A DNA stretch of 57,474 nt from Desulfopila aestuarii DSM 18488 (GCA_945863875.1 CAMBBS010000028.1:1-57474), one strand, 5' to 3'. Shown: positions 17,073 through 26,080, counted from the stretch's first letter. Numbers and translations are program-made. The notes: generated by a model from the sequence alone, not told the origin.

Positions 17073-17139
17073 CCAACCCTTGTTTTTTCCTTGGCCGGGG
17101 AAGTTTTCTGTTTCAAAAAAAGGGTTGGATTGCTATAGT
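17073..17139 (+). promoter_or_regulatory. Inverted repeat and extended -10 upstream of pyrG
   Basis: CCAACCCTT (17073-17081) pairs with AAGGGTTGG (17120-17128), and the inner T6/A6 tracts extend the stem. Eight bases further an extended -10 (TGCTATAGT, 17131-17139) is seen. If used, it would start transcription at or next to ATG 17147, a leaderless message. Both the fold and the promoter are predictions by eye. Confidence 0.35.
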
Positions 17140-17146
17140 GGCCACC

Positions 17147-18820
17147 ATGAAAAAGCCAAATAATACCAAACGAACCAAGTTTATTTTTGTTACCGGCGGC
17201 GTTCTCTCCTCCCTCGGGAAAGGACTGGCTTCGGCGGCGATCGGGGCACTGCTCGAAAGTCGAGGATTGACGGTAACCTTCCAGAAGCTCGACCCCTACA
17301 TCAACGTCGATCCCGGCACCATGAACCCTTTTCAGCACGGCGAAGTGTACGTCACCGACGACGGCGCCGAGACGGATCTGGATATGGGCCACTATGAGCG
17401 CTATACCAGTGCGGTCATGGCCCAGAAAAACAATTACACCTCGGGGCGTATTTACTATTCCGTTATCACCAAAGAACGGCGTGGGGAATATCTCGGCGGC
17501 ACGGTGCAGGTAATTCCGCATATCACCGACGAAATCAAGGCCGCGGTACGCCAGCTCGACGGCAGTGTCGATGTGGCCATCATCGAAATCGGCGGCACCG
17601 TCGGTGACATTGAAGGGTTGCCGTTTATCGAAGCCATCCGTCAACTTCGCGGCGATCTGGGCAGAGAGTACACCCTTTTCATCCACTTGACCCTGGTACC
17701 GTATATCAAATCCGCCGGCGAGGTAAAAACCAAACCGACGCAGCATTCGGTGCGCGAACTGCGAGCCGACGGCATCCAGCCGGATATCCTCCTCTGCCGG
17801 ACCGAAGTGCCCCTTGATGACAGTCTGAAGGCGAAGATTGCCCTGTTTTGCAATGTCCCCCAGGATGCGGTTATCACCGCCATCGATGTCGACACCATTT
17901 ATGAACTCCCGCTGCATCTGCACCGGGAAGGGCTGGACACGAAGATTCTTGAGCTGCTGAACATCTGGACCGGGCAGCCGAATATCAAGCCATGGGAAGA
18001 TCTGGTGCATAATATCCAGAACCCGCGCAACGAAGTGACCATTGCCATCACCGGCAAGTATGTCGATCTAACGGAATCATATAAAAGTCTCCACGAAGCG
18101 CTGGTGCATGGCGGCCTGGCCAACGGCACCAAGGTCAATCTGGAGTATATCAGCGCCGAATGCCTGGAATCAAAAAACGTGGCCAGTCTGCTTGACGGCT
18201 GCGACGGCATTCTCGTTCCCGGCGGGTTCGGCAAGCGGGGCGTTGAAGGAAAGATTAAGGCCATCAACTATGCCCGCAAGAACAAGATCCCATTTTTCGG
18301 CATCTGTCTCGGCATGCAACTGGCGGTGGTTGAATTCTCACGAGATGTCCTGGGCCTGTCCATGGCCAATTCCACCGAGCTCGACGAAGACACCCCGGAT
18401 CCGGTCATTTATCTGATCAAGGAGTGGTTTGATTACCGTGCCAACAAGATACAGACACGGAACGAAGGGTCAGACCTCGGCGGCACCCTGCGCCTCGGCG
18501 CCTACCCCTGTGTTCTCAAAGAAGATACCAATGCCGCCCGGGCTTACGCCAAGGATGAAATATCCGAGCGGCATCGGCACCGATTTGAATTCAACAATGC
18601 CTACCGGAAACAACTGGAAGAAAACGGTCTGATCATCTCCGGAACGTCACCGGACAACAATCTGGTTGAAATTGTTGAACTCGCCGATCACCCCTGGTTC
18701 CTCGGCTGTCAGTTTCATCCGGAATTCAAATCAAAACCGATGAAACCGCATCCGCTGTTCAGGGATTTTATCAGTGCGGCCCTTGCGCACAAGAAAAGAG
18801 GCCAGAACAAGGATGTCTGA
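17147..18820 (+). CDS. pyrG: CTP synthase
   Basis: A 557-residue enzyme that aminates UTP to CTP with glutamine. The N-terminal synthetase domain shows [16 protein letters not shown] and the allosteric/substrate region [21 protein letters not shown]. The C-terminal class-I glutaminase domain has its nucleophile in [13 protein letters not shown] (Cys387) and the catalytic FHPEF motif near the C-terminus. Length is normal. ATG 17147 is used; GTG 17138 is in frame but overlaps the putative -10. Its last eight bases overlap kdsA, starting the pyrG-kdsA-kdsC-lptC operon. The link makes sense because CMP-KDO synthesis needs CTP. Confidence 0.96.
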   Translation: MKKPNNTKRTKFIFVTGGVLSSLGKGLASAAIGALLESRGLTVTFQKLDPYINVDPGTMNPFQHGEVYVTDDGAETDLDMGHYERYTSAVMAQKNNYTSGRIYYSVITKERRGEYLGGTVQVIPHITDEIKAAVRQLDGSVDVAIIEIGGTVGDIEGLPFIEAIRQLRGDLGREYTLFIHLTLVPYIKSAGEVKTKPTQHSVRELRADGIQPDILLCRTEVPLDDSLKAKIALFCNVPQDAVITAIDVDTIYELPLHLHREGLDTKILELLNIWTGQPNIKPWEDLVHNIQNPRNEVTIAITGKYVDLTESYKSLHEALVHGGLANGTKVNLEYISAECLESKNVASLLDGCDGILVPGGFGKRGVEGKIKAINYARKNKIPFFGICLGMQLAVVEFSRDVLGLSMANSTELDEDTPDPVIYLIKEWFDYRANKIQTRNEGSDLGGTLRLGAYPCVLKEDTNAARAYAKDEISERHRHRFEFNNAYRKQLEENGLIISGTSPDNNLVEIVELADHPWFLGCQFHPEFKSKPMKPHPLFRDFISAALAHKKRGQNKDV

Positions 18821-19649
18821 TATTTCCGTTGCCATCGGCAGCCCCTCCGGCACGCCCCTTATCGTCGGTACCGGGCAGCCGTTGTTGCTCATCGGCGGCC
18901 CCTGTGCCCTCGAATCCGAGGAGTTGGCCAGAACAGTCGCCGGCAGGATGCAGGAGATCTGTGACCGGCTGGGAATCTTTTACGTATTCAAGGCCTCTTT
19001 TGATAAAGCCAACCGGACCTCGCTGGAGTCTTATCGCGGCCCCGGCCTGGAAGCAGGCCTGGCAACTCTCGCCAAAATCCGCCGGGAAATCGGCGTCCCG
19101 GTCATCTCCGATATCCATGATGTCAGCCAGGTTGCCGCAGCCGCCGAAGTACTCGATATTCTCCAAATTCCCGCTTTTCTCTGCCGCCAGACCGACCTGC
19201 TCACCGCCGCCGCCAAAACCGGCAAACCGGTCAACGTGAAAAAAGGGCAGTTTGTCTCACCCTGGGATATGGAAAATGCGGTGAATAAAATGCGCGGCGT
19301 CGGCGGCAAAAAAATTATGCTCGTTGAACGCGGCGCCAGCTTTGGCTACAACAACCTGGTCGTTGACATGCGCTCTCTGCCGGTCATGCGCTCCTTTGGC
19401 TGCCCGGTGATCTTTGACGCCACCCATTCGGTGCAGCTCCCCGGCGGCGCCGGCGGTTTTTCCAGCGGCCAGCGGGAATTTATAGCCACCCTGAGCAGGG
19501 CTGCGGTGGCCGCCGGAATTGATGGGCTTTTCATGGAAATACACCCCAACCCGGACCAGGCCCTTTGCGACGGGCCGAACTCCATTCCCCTTGATAAGGT
19601 TGAAGAATTACTGGTGCAACTGATCAGGGTGCGGAATGCAGTTACCTGA
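18813..19649 (+). CDS. kdsA: 3-deoxy-8-phosphooctulonate (KDO-8-P) synthase
   Basis: A 278-residue aldolase that joins phosphoenolpyruvate to arabinose 5-phosphate, the first step of KDO for lipopolysaccharide. Conserved parts are [22 protein letters not shown] (family motif for the KDO8P branch rather than DAHP synthase), [36 protein letters not shown] and [16 protein letters not shown] 18813 is chosen because it gives the usual N-terminus and lies inside the last codons of pyrG; an upstream frame start at 18774 would add 13 residues inside pyrG. The kdsC gene begins two bases after the stop. Confidence 0.95.
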   Translation: MSDISVAIGSPSGTPLIVGTGQPLLLIGGPCALESEELARTVAGRMQEICDRLGIFYVFKASFDKANRTSLESYRGPGLEAGLATLAKIRREIGVPVISDIHDVSQVAAAAEVLDILQIPAFLCRQTDLLTAAAKTGKPVNVKKGQFVSPWDMENAVNKMRGVGGKKIMLVERGASFGYNNLVVDMRSLPVMRSFGCPVIFDATHSVQLPGGAGGFSSGQREFIATLSRAAVAAGIDGLFMEIHPNPDQALCDGPNSIPLDKVEELLVQLIRVRNAVT

Positions 19650-19651
19650 AT

Positions 19652-20290
19652 ATGTCTGACCAGTGCTCGACCTCCCCCACCGCCTATCCCTCCGACTGCG
19701 AGCTTCTCGAAGGATATCGCACCAGGGCCCGGGAGCGGGACAACCGGGCAGACGACCCGCAGCGAAAACTCGCCCTGGAAAAGGCACGGGACGTACTACT
19801 GCTGCTTCTTGATGTCGACGGTGTCCTCACCGACGGCAACCTCCTCTATTCCGGGAACGGTGAAGAGAGCAAGGCCTTTAACACCCAGGATGGCTTTGGC
19901 CTGCGCCTTCTCAGGGAGGCGGGCGTTGCAGTGGGTGTCATCACCGCCAGAACATCAGAGGTTGTCGCCAGGCGCGCCAACGAGCTGAAAATCGGCCATA
20001 TCTATCAGGGCGTCGGCAATAAAAACGAGGCCTTCAAGGATGTAATGCGGGTCACCGGCCTGAAGCCCTATCAGATTGCCTATATGGGCGACGACTGGCT
20101 CGATCTGGTCCTGCTGCAGCAGGTTGGGCTTGCCATTGTCCCCGCCAATGGCGCACGGGAAGTAAAAGAGATCGCCCATTTTATCACCGAACGATCCGGC
20201 GGTGCCGGAGCTGTTCGTGACGCCTGCGACCTGATCATCGAGGGCAAAAATCTGCTGATGGAACTGCTGCAAAAATACAAAAATCGATGA
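19652..20290 (+). CDS. kdsC: KDO-8-phosphate phosphatase
   Basis: A 212-residue HAD-superfamily phosphatase that releases KDO from KDO 8-phosphate. The nucleophile motif is LDVDGVLTDG; GVITARTSEVV and YMGDDWLDL are motifs II and IV. It has no cap domain, as expected for the tetrameric C0 type. Relative to usual family members there are about 35 extra polar residues at the N-terminus; no other in-frame ATG, GTG or TTG would shorten it cleanly. It starts two bases after kdsA and overlaps lptC by four bases. Confidence 0.93.
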   Translation: MSDQCSTSPTAYPSDCELLEGYRTRARERDNRADDPQRKLALEKARDVLLLLLDVDGVLTDGNLLYSGNGEESKAFNTQDGFGLRLLREAGVAVGVITARTSEVVARRANELKIGHIYQGVGNKNEAFKDVMRVTGLKPYQIAYMGDDWLDLVLLQQVGLAIVPANGAREVKEIAHFITERSGGAGAVRDACDLIIEGKNLLMELLQKYKNR

Positions 20291-20865
20291 AATTCCACCG
20301 CAATATCATCTGGCTCGTCCCCCTGTGCATCATCATCACCTATCCTCTCTGGTCTATACCGGTCGGCAATTTCCTCAGCCCCAGGGGCAGTTTCGATCCG
20401 GCACCGAAAAAGGAAAAAGCCGAAGGCCATGATTTCAACATGGATAAGGTGAAAATCCTACAGAATCAGCAAGGTCAGAAAACGGCAGTCATACGCGCCC
20501 AGAGAGCTCGCACCGGCGAGGATCCCAACCTGCTTATCATGGAACTGGTCAGCGCTGATCTCTTCGATGCAGCAGGGAATATCACTACCGTCCTCGCCAA
20601 TACCGGCCAATACAGTACCGCCAGCAAAATGCTCACCTTGAGCGGAGATGTGGTTATCAACAAGACCGTCGACAAACAATTTCTCTATACCGACCTGCTC
20701 CTCTACAACAGCGACCAGCGCACCGTCAATTGTCCAGGAAAAACCCGGCTGGAGGCGGAGCAGGCGCAGATCGATGGCGGCAGCCTGCATTATGACATTA
20801 AAAGTCAAACCTATGTCATTGACAAAGGCGTCACCTGCATCATCGACGGCTTTATCAAGCCATAA
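20287..20865 (+). CDS. lptC: LPS export periplasmic protein LptC
   Basis: A 192-residue bitopic inner-membrane protein of the LptB2FGC-A machine that passes lipopolysaccharide across the periplasm. It has one N-terminal membrane helix (about residues 7-28) and a beta-jellyroll. GDVVINKTVDKQFLYTDLLLYN fits the typical LptC C-terminal repeat. The ATGA overlap couples it to kdsC. Normally lptA and lptB follow, but here the next gene is trmO on the opposite strand, overlapping the lptC end by 11 bases. LptA and LptB must be encoded elsewhere. Confidence 0.88.
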   Translation: MKFHRNIIWLVPLCIIITYPLWSIPVGNFLSPRGSFDPAPKKEKAEGHDFNMDKVKILQNQQGQKTAVIRAQRARTGEDPNLLIMELVSADLFDAAGNITTVLANTGQYSTASKMLTLSGDVVINKTVDKQFLYTDLLLYNSDQRTVNCPGKTRLEAEQAQIDGGSLHYDIKSQTYVIDKGVTCIIDGFIKP

Positions 20866-21571
20866 CCTCGCTACAGCTCGCAACATAAAAGCAGTCATCC
20901 TTGACCTGCCAGCGGATATTGACATTCCAGAGCAGCATCCCGAAATCACTTCTGTTTTTTTTCTGGCTGGCCGGCCGCGGATCCTGGCCGATTATCTCTT
21001 CTGCCAGCCTCTGGATGTTTCTTCCGGTTTTTTGTAAATAATCGGCGCAGAAAAGCTCGGCACTTTCACCGAAAACTACCGCCACCGCAGGGTTTTCTCC
21101 GTGCGCATAGCCGCAGGTGGCCGACTGAATGCTATCACTGTAGGGGATATACGGCTTTATGTCGAACACCGGCGTCCGATCAAGAAAATCGACCCCGGAG
21201 AGTTCGAGAAAAAGTTTTCCCTTTTCATAGACAATAGCCTCGAGCCGGACTGCGGAGAGGCCGAGATGATTCGGTCGATGTGGACTGCGACTTGCAAAAA
21301 CCCCCACCCTCTTCTGCCCGCCGAGCCAGGGTGGTCGTACGGTCGGCTTCCACCCCTCGGCGACCGTCTGGTGAAATAAAAAATGCACCCAGAGATGCGA
21401 AAACTGCTCCAGGCCGCGGACCATCTCTTCTCTGTTGCAGGGCGGCAGCATCTCCAGACGGGCGGTTGCCGAGACCACCATCCCCGGCTGCCGGGGAATG
21501 CCGAATTTCTCGGTAAAGCAGGAGTGGATCATGCCGATCGGCGTAATAGGTACATCCTCCTGAAAAATCAT
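20855..21571 (-). CDS. trmO: tRNA (N6-threonylcarbamoyladenosine-37)-N6-methyltransferase TrmO
   Basis: A 238-residue protein of the TsaA/YaeB (UPF0066) family, which methylates t6A37 of tRNA-Thr using S-adenosylmethionine. PIGMIHSCFTEKFGIPRQPG, LEQFSHLWVHFLFH, VGVFASRSPHRPNHLGLSAVRL and DIKPYIPYSDS are the family signatures. ATG 21571 follows a GGGATGG site and gives the standard N-terminus; an in-frame start at 21622 would add 17 mostly basic residues. It converges on lptC with an 11-base overlap and no room for a terminator between them. Confidence 0.9.
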   Translation of the reverse strand: MIFQEDVPITPIGMIHSCFTEKFGIPRQPGMVVSATARLEMLPPCNREEMVRGLEQFSHLWVHFLFHQTVAEGWKPTVRPPWLGGQKRVGVFASRSPHRPNHLGLSAVRLEAIVYEKGKLFLELSGVDFLDRTPVFDIKPYIPYSDSIQSATCGYAHGENPAVAVVFGESAELFCADYLQKTGRNIQRLAEEIIGQDPRPASQKKNRSDFGMLLWNVNIRWQVKDDCFYVASCSEVMA

Positions 21572-21671
21572 TTTTTTTCCATCCCTTCCCTTTCTTCGTT
21601 CAAGTTTTCCTCTCTCGCACATCTCACACGACGCCAGTATCGGTGAATATTTATTTTACAGCAAGAAGTTC

Positions 21672-21700
21672 TTGACATGCTCCGGCGGTTTCGGTACAGT
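21672..21700 (+). promoter_or_regulatory. Sigma-70-type promoter upstream of the YchF-like gene
   Basis: TTGACA (21672-21677), a 17-base spacer and TACAGT (21695-21700). It is the only strong candidate before the YchF-like gene and would give a leader of about 455 bases. Confidence 0.6.
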
Positions 21701-22162
21701 AACACAAAGATCCGGTTCGTGTTACTTTTCTTTCCTCTGCACATATGCCTGCGCGGAGCGCAGTTTTCGCCACAACGACACAAGGAGAACCAAAAAAACT
21801 CCCTATTAAGGAAAAGGCTCAGAAAGTATCTGCGTCTCTTTGCTGGAGTTTCTGGTCAGACCCTTTCATCAAAGGAGAGCCTCCAGGGTAAAGGTCAGAG
21901 TTGCTGCTTGCATGAACGACTGTTGCCGCCATATCCAACTGTCTTGCCGCAGGAACTCTGGCCCTTACCCTGGCGTTTTGTTCTGTGCCGCTCTCCCGGT
22001 TCAAGCCGAACCACCCCTTTATTTTTCCTGAAAACCGATTTCCTGCCGCTTACCGGGGTTATCGAATTATTTCCCCGCTATTATCTTGCCGATTACCGCT
22101 ATCCTGTGGTATTTGTCCAGCAATCAGTTTCACACTATCTTACAGAAAGGATACATTCGACG
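21701..22162 (+). other. Long untranslated leader before the YchF-like gene
   Basis: No start codon with a ribosome binding site leads into a plausible protein here. The frame that joins the YchF-like gene at 22163 is rich in Arg, Pro and Leu without domain features, so I treat it as leader. No named riboswitch or tRNA-like fold was recognised. Confidence 0.4.
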
Positions 22163-23233
22163 ATGAAGGTTGGAATCATAGGCCTGCCGCAAACAGGCAA
22201 AAAGACCCTTTTCCAGGTATTGACCGGCAGCGAACTGAGAGAGCAGACCGGTCCCGCAAAACCAATTCCCGGCACCGCCGAAATACGCGATCCGCGTTTT
22301 GATCGCCTGGTGGCCATGTACCGTCCCAACAAAGAGGCCAGGGCGCGGATAGACCTGGTTCTCCTGCCGAAAATGGAACAGGAAAATATCGCCAAGGGGG
22401 ATATCTTTCAGGAGATCGCCGATGTCGATGCCCTGTGCCATGTCATTCGGGCCTTTCAAGACGACTCGATATACCACGCGGAAGGATCCGTCGATGCCAT
22501 ACGCGATGCAGAGATGGTCAACAATGAGCTGATCATGCACGACCAGATCTTTGTCGAAAAACGTATTGCCCGCATCGAAACCGCCCTGAAAAAGATCAAG
22601 GACGATAAGCAGGCAGTGGAGCTCGAACTGATGCGCAAGCTGCTGATACATCTTGAAGAGGAGAAACCGCTTCGCCTGATGGAATTCAGCGAGGAAGAAG
22701 AGTTGCTCATCCGCAGTTACCCCCTTATTACCCGAAAGGAATTGATCCTCGCCTTCAATGTCTCGGAAGAGCAAGTAGGCGACACGACACTCCTCGAGAA
22801 AACGGCTGAGCAGTGCAGACAACACAAGATTGAGGCGATGCTTGTTTCCGCCCAGGTCGAGTCGGAGATTGTCCTCCTCGATTCGCAGGAAGAAAAAGAC
22901 GAATTCCTGCAGGATTTAGGCATAGCCGAGCCGGCCCTCGGTATCATGACCGGCCTGTGCCTGAAGGCCCTTGGCCTTATTTCTTTTTTTACCGTTGGTA
23001 AGGATGAGGTCAGACAATGGCTGGTTCGCCGGGATTCCCCCGCTCCTGTCGCCGCCGGGGTTATCCATTCTGATCTGCAACGCGGATTTATCCGGGCCGA
23101 GGTGATGAAATACGACGAACTGATGGATTACGGCGGTGAGGCGGAACTGAAAAAAGCCGGCAAGATGTATCTGCAGGGCAAAGACTATATTGTCACCGAC
23201 GGCGATATTTTAAACATTCGGTTTAAGGTATAA
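22163..23233 (+). CDS. YchF-like nucleotide-binding protein with TGS domain, divergent
   Basis: A 356-residue relative of the universal ATPase YchF (OLA1). The P-loop is GLPQTGKKTLFQ (family: GxPNVGKSTLF), a coiled coil follows about residues 130-165, and the C-terminus is a clear TGS domain (FTVGKDEVRQWLV ... KDYIVTDGDILNIRFKV). The switch-II region differs: where YchF has DxAGLVKGA, this protein reads DLVLLPKMEQ, so the DxxG motif is missing. The NxxE nucleotide-specificity site is replaced by FNVSEEQ. It is probably a paralogue with altered or lost hydrolysis. ATG 22163 follows GAAAGGA. Length is near that of YchF (about 363). Confidence 0.8.
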   Translation: MKVGIIGLPQTGKKTLFQVLTGSELREQTGPAKPIPGTAEIRDPRFDRLVAMYRPNKEARARIDLVLLPKMEQENIAKGDIFQEIADVDALCHVIRAFQDDSIYHAEGSVDAIRDAEMVNNELIMHDQIFVEKRIARIETALKKIKDDKQAVELELMRKLLIHLEEEKPLRLMEFSEEEELLIRSYPLITRKELILAFNVSEEQVGDTTLLEKTAEQCRQHKIEAMLVSAQVESEIVLLDSQEEKDEFLQDLGIAEPALGIMTGLCLKALGLISFFTVGKDEVRQWLVRRDSPAPVAAGVIHSDLQRGFIRAEVMKYDELMDYGGEAELKKAGKMYLQGKDYIVTDGDILNIRFKV

Positions 23234-23246
23234 TAACCAGCATATT

Positions 23247-23265
23247 GCCGCTGAGAAACAGCGGC
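23247..23265 (+). terminator. Weak hairpin between converging genes
   Basis: GCCGCTG pairs with CAGCGGC around an AGAAA loop in the 58-base gap between the YchF-like gene and the thioesterase gene. The T run (TTTTT) is 23 bases further on, so termination is uncertain. Confidence 0.3.
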
Positions 23266-23291
23266 CCCTGCATCAGGGTTGATGGCTCTTT

Positions 23292-23798
23292 TTACAGCTC
23301 GACAAACTCCGGATCGTCCGGCCGCTCAACGACCAGCCACTCCTCGCCCTGGTGATCAAAGTCGGCAATTTTGTCAATATCCATTTTGAGATACCGTCCC
23401 TTGCCCGCCACCGCAACACGCCCGTCGGCAAGGAGAATCTCTCCTTCTCCCTGAAAGGAGCGCGTGCTCTCCGAGACAATTCGAGCGAGAACTCGTATCT
23501 CCCCGTCGATCGGCACGGGTTTTCTCAGTTTCATGGAAAAATCGACGGTCACCCCCCAGATGTTATCAGCATGGGTCAACATAATCGCCCGCCCGATGGT
23601 TTCATCCAGGATGGTCGCGGCAATACCGCCGTGCAAACGCCCCGGATACCCCTGGTGCTCATCCGCCGGCTGGAAAATCGCCAGCAGTTGCCCATCTTCA
23701 AGCTCATAAAAGCTGCTTTTCAACCCGAAACGGTTGTGCAGCCCGCAGACAAAACACATCTTCGAATTAGGCTGCTTATGGCGGACCTTCACACGCAT
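23292..23798 (-). CDS. PaaI-type hotdog thioesterase
   Basis: A 168-residue hotdog-fold protein. MCFVCGLHNRFGLK at the N-terminus, GYPGRLHGGIAATILDETIGRA (the PaaI HGG motif and Asp/Glu catalytic region) and VDFSMKLRKPVP place it in the PaaI/acyl-CoA thioesterase group. The substrate is not known. ATG 23798 is chosen for its AAGGAGA site; an in-frame start at 23870 adds a basic extension. It is the last gene of the minus-strand set FabH-like, AMMECR1, CxxCC protein, thioesterase, which suggests a role in acyl-chain turnover (inference). Confidence 0.82.
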   Translation of the reverse strand: MRVKVRHKQPNSKMCFVCGLHNRFGLKSSFYELEDGQLLAIFQPADEHQGYPGRLHGGIAATILDETIGRAIMLTHADNIWGVTVDFSMKLRKPVPIDGEIRVLARIVSESTRSFQGEGEILLADGRVAVAGKGRYLKMDIDKIADFDHQGEEWLVVERPDDPEFVEL

Positions 23799-23829
23799 GG
23801 ACCTTATCTCCTTCTGAGATTGCACTCTC

Positions 23830-24474
23830 TCATTTTTTCTCCGGTGACGCACCGGTCTTTTTTTCACCATACGGTCGGGGGAGAGCCGGCGGCCCCTGCA
23901 CCAGCATCTCGGCGATGGTCATCTTGACCCTGGGCAACAGATGACGTTTATTGTCTAAAAGTTCGTTTTCCAGCAGGGCCAGTCTTGTTAGGAGAGGTGT
24001 CCTTGCTACATGGGGGGACTGTTCATTGAGGCTCTCGAACATCTCCTGGCAGCGAAAACAACCGGGAAAACATAAGGTTTGGCCATCTGGCCGGGTCATG
24101 GTCGCCGGAACACCGTGGGTACGGCAGACCAGCAGACGATGTTCATAGACAACACAAAGTCCGTCCTTATTGAGCGGACACATGACCTGCGGGCGCCGAC
24201 CGGCCGCCAGTTCCTCGGTACACTGGGCAAGATAGGCCTTGGCCCGGGCAATGAGCTGCTGCTGTCGCTCTGAAACAAGCTGACTTATGCCCCGCCAGAG
24301 GTATGCCCATTCCGTGTAGGTGTGGTGGAGAAAATGAGAGTCACAGCAGTTATCGGGGCACCCACTGCAGGAAAAATCCAGGGCCCCGGCCACCCGAGCG
24401 TACTCCTGCTGGAGCTTTTCGTAGATATCTTCGAGCTCTCGTAACTGTTGTTCTGAAAGAACCACCTCTCTCAC
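23830..24474 (-). CDS. Cysteine-cluster protein (YkgJ-like)
   Basis: A 214-residue protein with many cysteines: CSGCPDNCCDSHF near residue 36, CPLNKDGLCVVYEHRLLVCRTHG near residue 100 and CFPGCFRCQEMF near residue 135. The pattern is that of YkgJ-like zinc- or iron-chelating proteins, with an additional CxxxCxxC group. It starts inside the end of the AMMECR1 gene (4-base overlap). The last 30 residues are Pro/Lys-rich and disordered. Compare the second family member at 15127-15840. Confidence 0.78.
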   Translation of the reverse strand: MREVVLSEQQLRELEDIYEKLQQEYARVAGALDFSCSGCPDNCCDSHFLHHTYTEWAYLWRGISQLVSERQQQLIARAKAYLAQCTEELAAGRRPQVMCPLNKDGLCVVYEHRLLVCRTHGVPATMTRPDGQTLCFPGCFRCQEMFESLNEQSPHVARTPLLTRLALLENELLDNKRHLLPRVKMTIAEMLVQGPPALPRPYGEKKTGASPEKK

Positions 24475-25049
24475 TTTCTTTCCTCCGCAAAATCCTGCAC
24501 CTGGTAGGTATGGATTTCGAGTCTTCCCCGCCGCCAGCCATCTTGCGATAGTCCAGCTTTCACACAGAGATGGCCGAGAAACTGCTCGGGGCTGGGAAGC
24601 TGTTGCCAGACCTGGGGCAAAAAAGTGGCACTCCTTGTACCTTCGCGCAAAATAACCCCATCAATGCCAGGACACAGTTTTGCCGCAAGATCCCCAGCAT
24701 CCTTGTATTCTAAAGGTTTCGGCTGGGACAGTATCGAGACGTCGAGCTGTACTGCCGGCAACTCCTCCAGGGTAAGAGGCAAAAAACGATGATCATAAAA
24801 GGCCGCATTGATGCTATTCTGCACCACGCTGTCCCAGAGCGGATCAACCGGTTCAAGAGTACCGATACAGCCGCGCAGTTTACCGGCTATTTTCAGCGTG
24901 ACAAAGGTGGCCGCTTTCGCCGAAAAAACAGCATCGTCCGGTTTGTCCGGCAGGGTTCCCTGGTTGAGCTTTTGCTCAAGAACTTTTCTTGCCAGCTTGA
25001 GCAGTATCTGCCCTTGTCCGTTGGTTACCATGTCGGCCATAATTACCAT
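24471..25049 (-). CDS. AMMECR1-domain protein (AmmeMemoRadiSam system protein A)
   Basis: A 192-residue stand-alone AMMECR1 domain with the core signature LRGCIGTLEPVDPLW and FLPLTLEELPAVQLDVSIL, then LRQGTRSATFLPQVWQQLP-like sequence (here LREGTRSATFLPQVWQQLP). In many anaerobes this domain sits beside a MEMO domain and a radical-SAM protein; neither is adjacent here. The biochemical role is not established. Its start overlaps the FabH-like gene end by seven bases and its stop overlaps the next gene by four, so it is part of the same transcript. Confidence 0.88.
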   Translation of the reverse strand: MVIMADMVTNGQGQILLKLARKVLEQKLNQGTLPDKPDDAVFSAKAATFVTLKIAGKLRGCIGTLEPVDPLWDSVVQNSINAAFYDHRFLPLTLEELPAVQLDVSILSQPKPLEYKDAGDLAAKLCPGIDGVILREGTRSATFLPQVWQQLPSPEQFLGHLCVKAGLSQDGWRRGRLEIHTYQVQDFAEERK

Positions 25050-26080
25050 TCAACTCCCAACATCAAACAGTTTATGCCGCTGCCGATGCCCAGCAGCGCG
25101 CCCTTTTGCCCCGGTAGAAAAGCCCCCTGCTCCATAGCCATGGCCATGGTTATCGGTGCCGACACGGAACCGACATTGCCAAGCGTTGCCAGGGTCTCGA
25201 AATTTTTTTCCGGCTGCAGTTCCAAACGCTCAAAGAGTAGTTTGGCGTGGGCCGAACCTACCTGGTGGCAGAAAAACTGGTCTATGTCGTCGGCCCGCCA
25301 GCCGGCTTTGGCCGAAAACCTGTTCCAGGTCATCTGGGCGGTGTCGACCCCCCGGTGCAATAATTCTTCCGAGTTGGTCGCCATAAGAATTGAGTCTGCC
25401 CCCTTGCGGCCGCCATGACAAAGGTCGGAATGTTCGGTATTCGCCTGCCAGGCCCCATGGACCAGCCGTGGCCGGTCTTCGCTGTTTTTTACGCGTCGCA
25501 TATACAAGGCGACCGAACCGGAGCCGATGGTCAGCGAGGCAAAAGCCGGTTTTATGCTTTTTCGGCTCAGCGTCGTATCCTCGAGCAGAGCAAGCAGGGT
25601 CGACTCCAATAACTCTTCCGCCGTCTCTCCGGAGACGATAAGCCCGTTTTCAACCTGCCCCAGCTCGATCATATTGGCCAGCATCACCATCCCGTCGAGA
25701 AAGCCGAGACAGGCATTGGAAATATCAAAAATCAGGGCGGAAGACGAGAGACCTAGTTTGTCATGCACAAACGAGGCGGTCGCCGGTTCCATCATATCCC
25801 GCGATACGGAGGTAAAAATAAGACAGTCAATAGCTTTTGCATCGACGCCTGCCGTGTCAATCACCCTCTTTCCAGCCAGGCTGCCGGCCTCACTGGGCCT
25901 TGTCCCTTGGGGCCAGAGGCGCCGTTGCCGGATACCGCTCATCAACTCCAGCCTGCCGGGCGGCAGCCGCAGTCGCTCATAAACAGGGGATAAGCGGGTT
26001 TCAATATCCGCGGAGGAGAGTACCCTTGGCGGCAGTTCGTAGCCGAAGGTGTCAAGACAGACATGGGAAAAATGTATCAT
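25043..26080 (-). CDS. FabH-like 3-oxoacyl-ACP synthase III (thiolase fold)
   Basis: A 345-residue condensing enzyme. The catalytic triad is present: Cys124 in SNACLGF, His272 in FCHQVGS and Asn302 in LGNVGSVSAP. The N-terminal third is typical of KAS III with YERLRLPPGRLELMSGI. It is not followed by fabD or fabG, so it probably makes a special acyl product rather than serving the main fatty-acid cycle (inference). The gene lies 98 bases after the hybrid kinase on the same strand. Confidence 0.85.
   Translation of the reverse strand: MIHFSHVCLDTFGYELPPRVLSSADIETRLSPVYERLRLPPGRLELMSGIRQRRLWPQGTRPSEAGSLAGKRVIDTAGVDAKAIDCLIFTSVSRDMMEPATASFVHDKLGLSSSALIFDISNACLGFLDGMVMLANMIELGQVENGLIVSGETAEELLESTLLALLEDTTLSRKSIKPAFASLTIGSGSVALYMRRVKNSEDRPRLVHGAWQANTEHSDLCHGGRKGADSILMATNSEELLHRGVDTAQMTWNRFSAKAGWRADDIDQFFCHQVGSAHAKLLFERLELQPEKNFETLATLGNVGSVSAPITMAMAMEQGAFLPGQKGALLGIGSGINCLMLGVEW

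Noticed and set aside
17012-18010. A 332-residue frame antisense to pyrG
   Set aside because: It is opposite the conserved CTP synthase core and has no family features.
21677-22162. N-terminal extension of the YchF-like frame
   Set aside because: The added 162 residues have no domain and start next to the promoter -35. The family start at 22163 has its own ribosome binding site.
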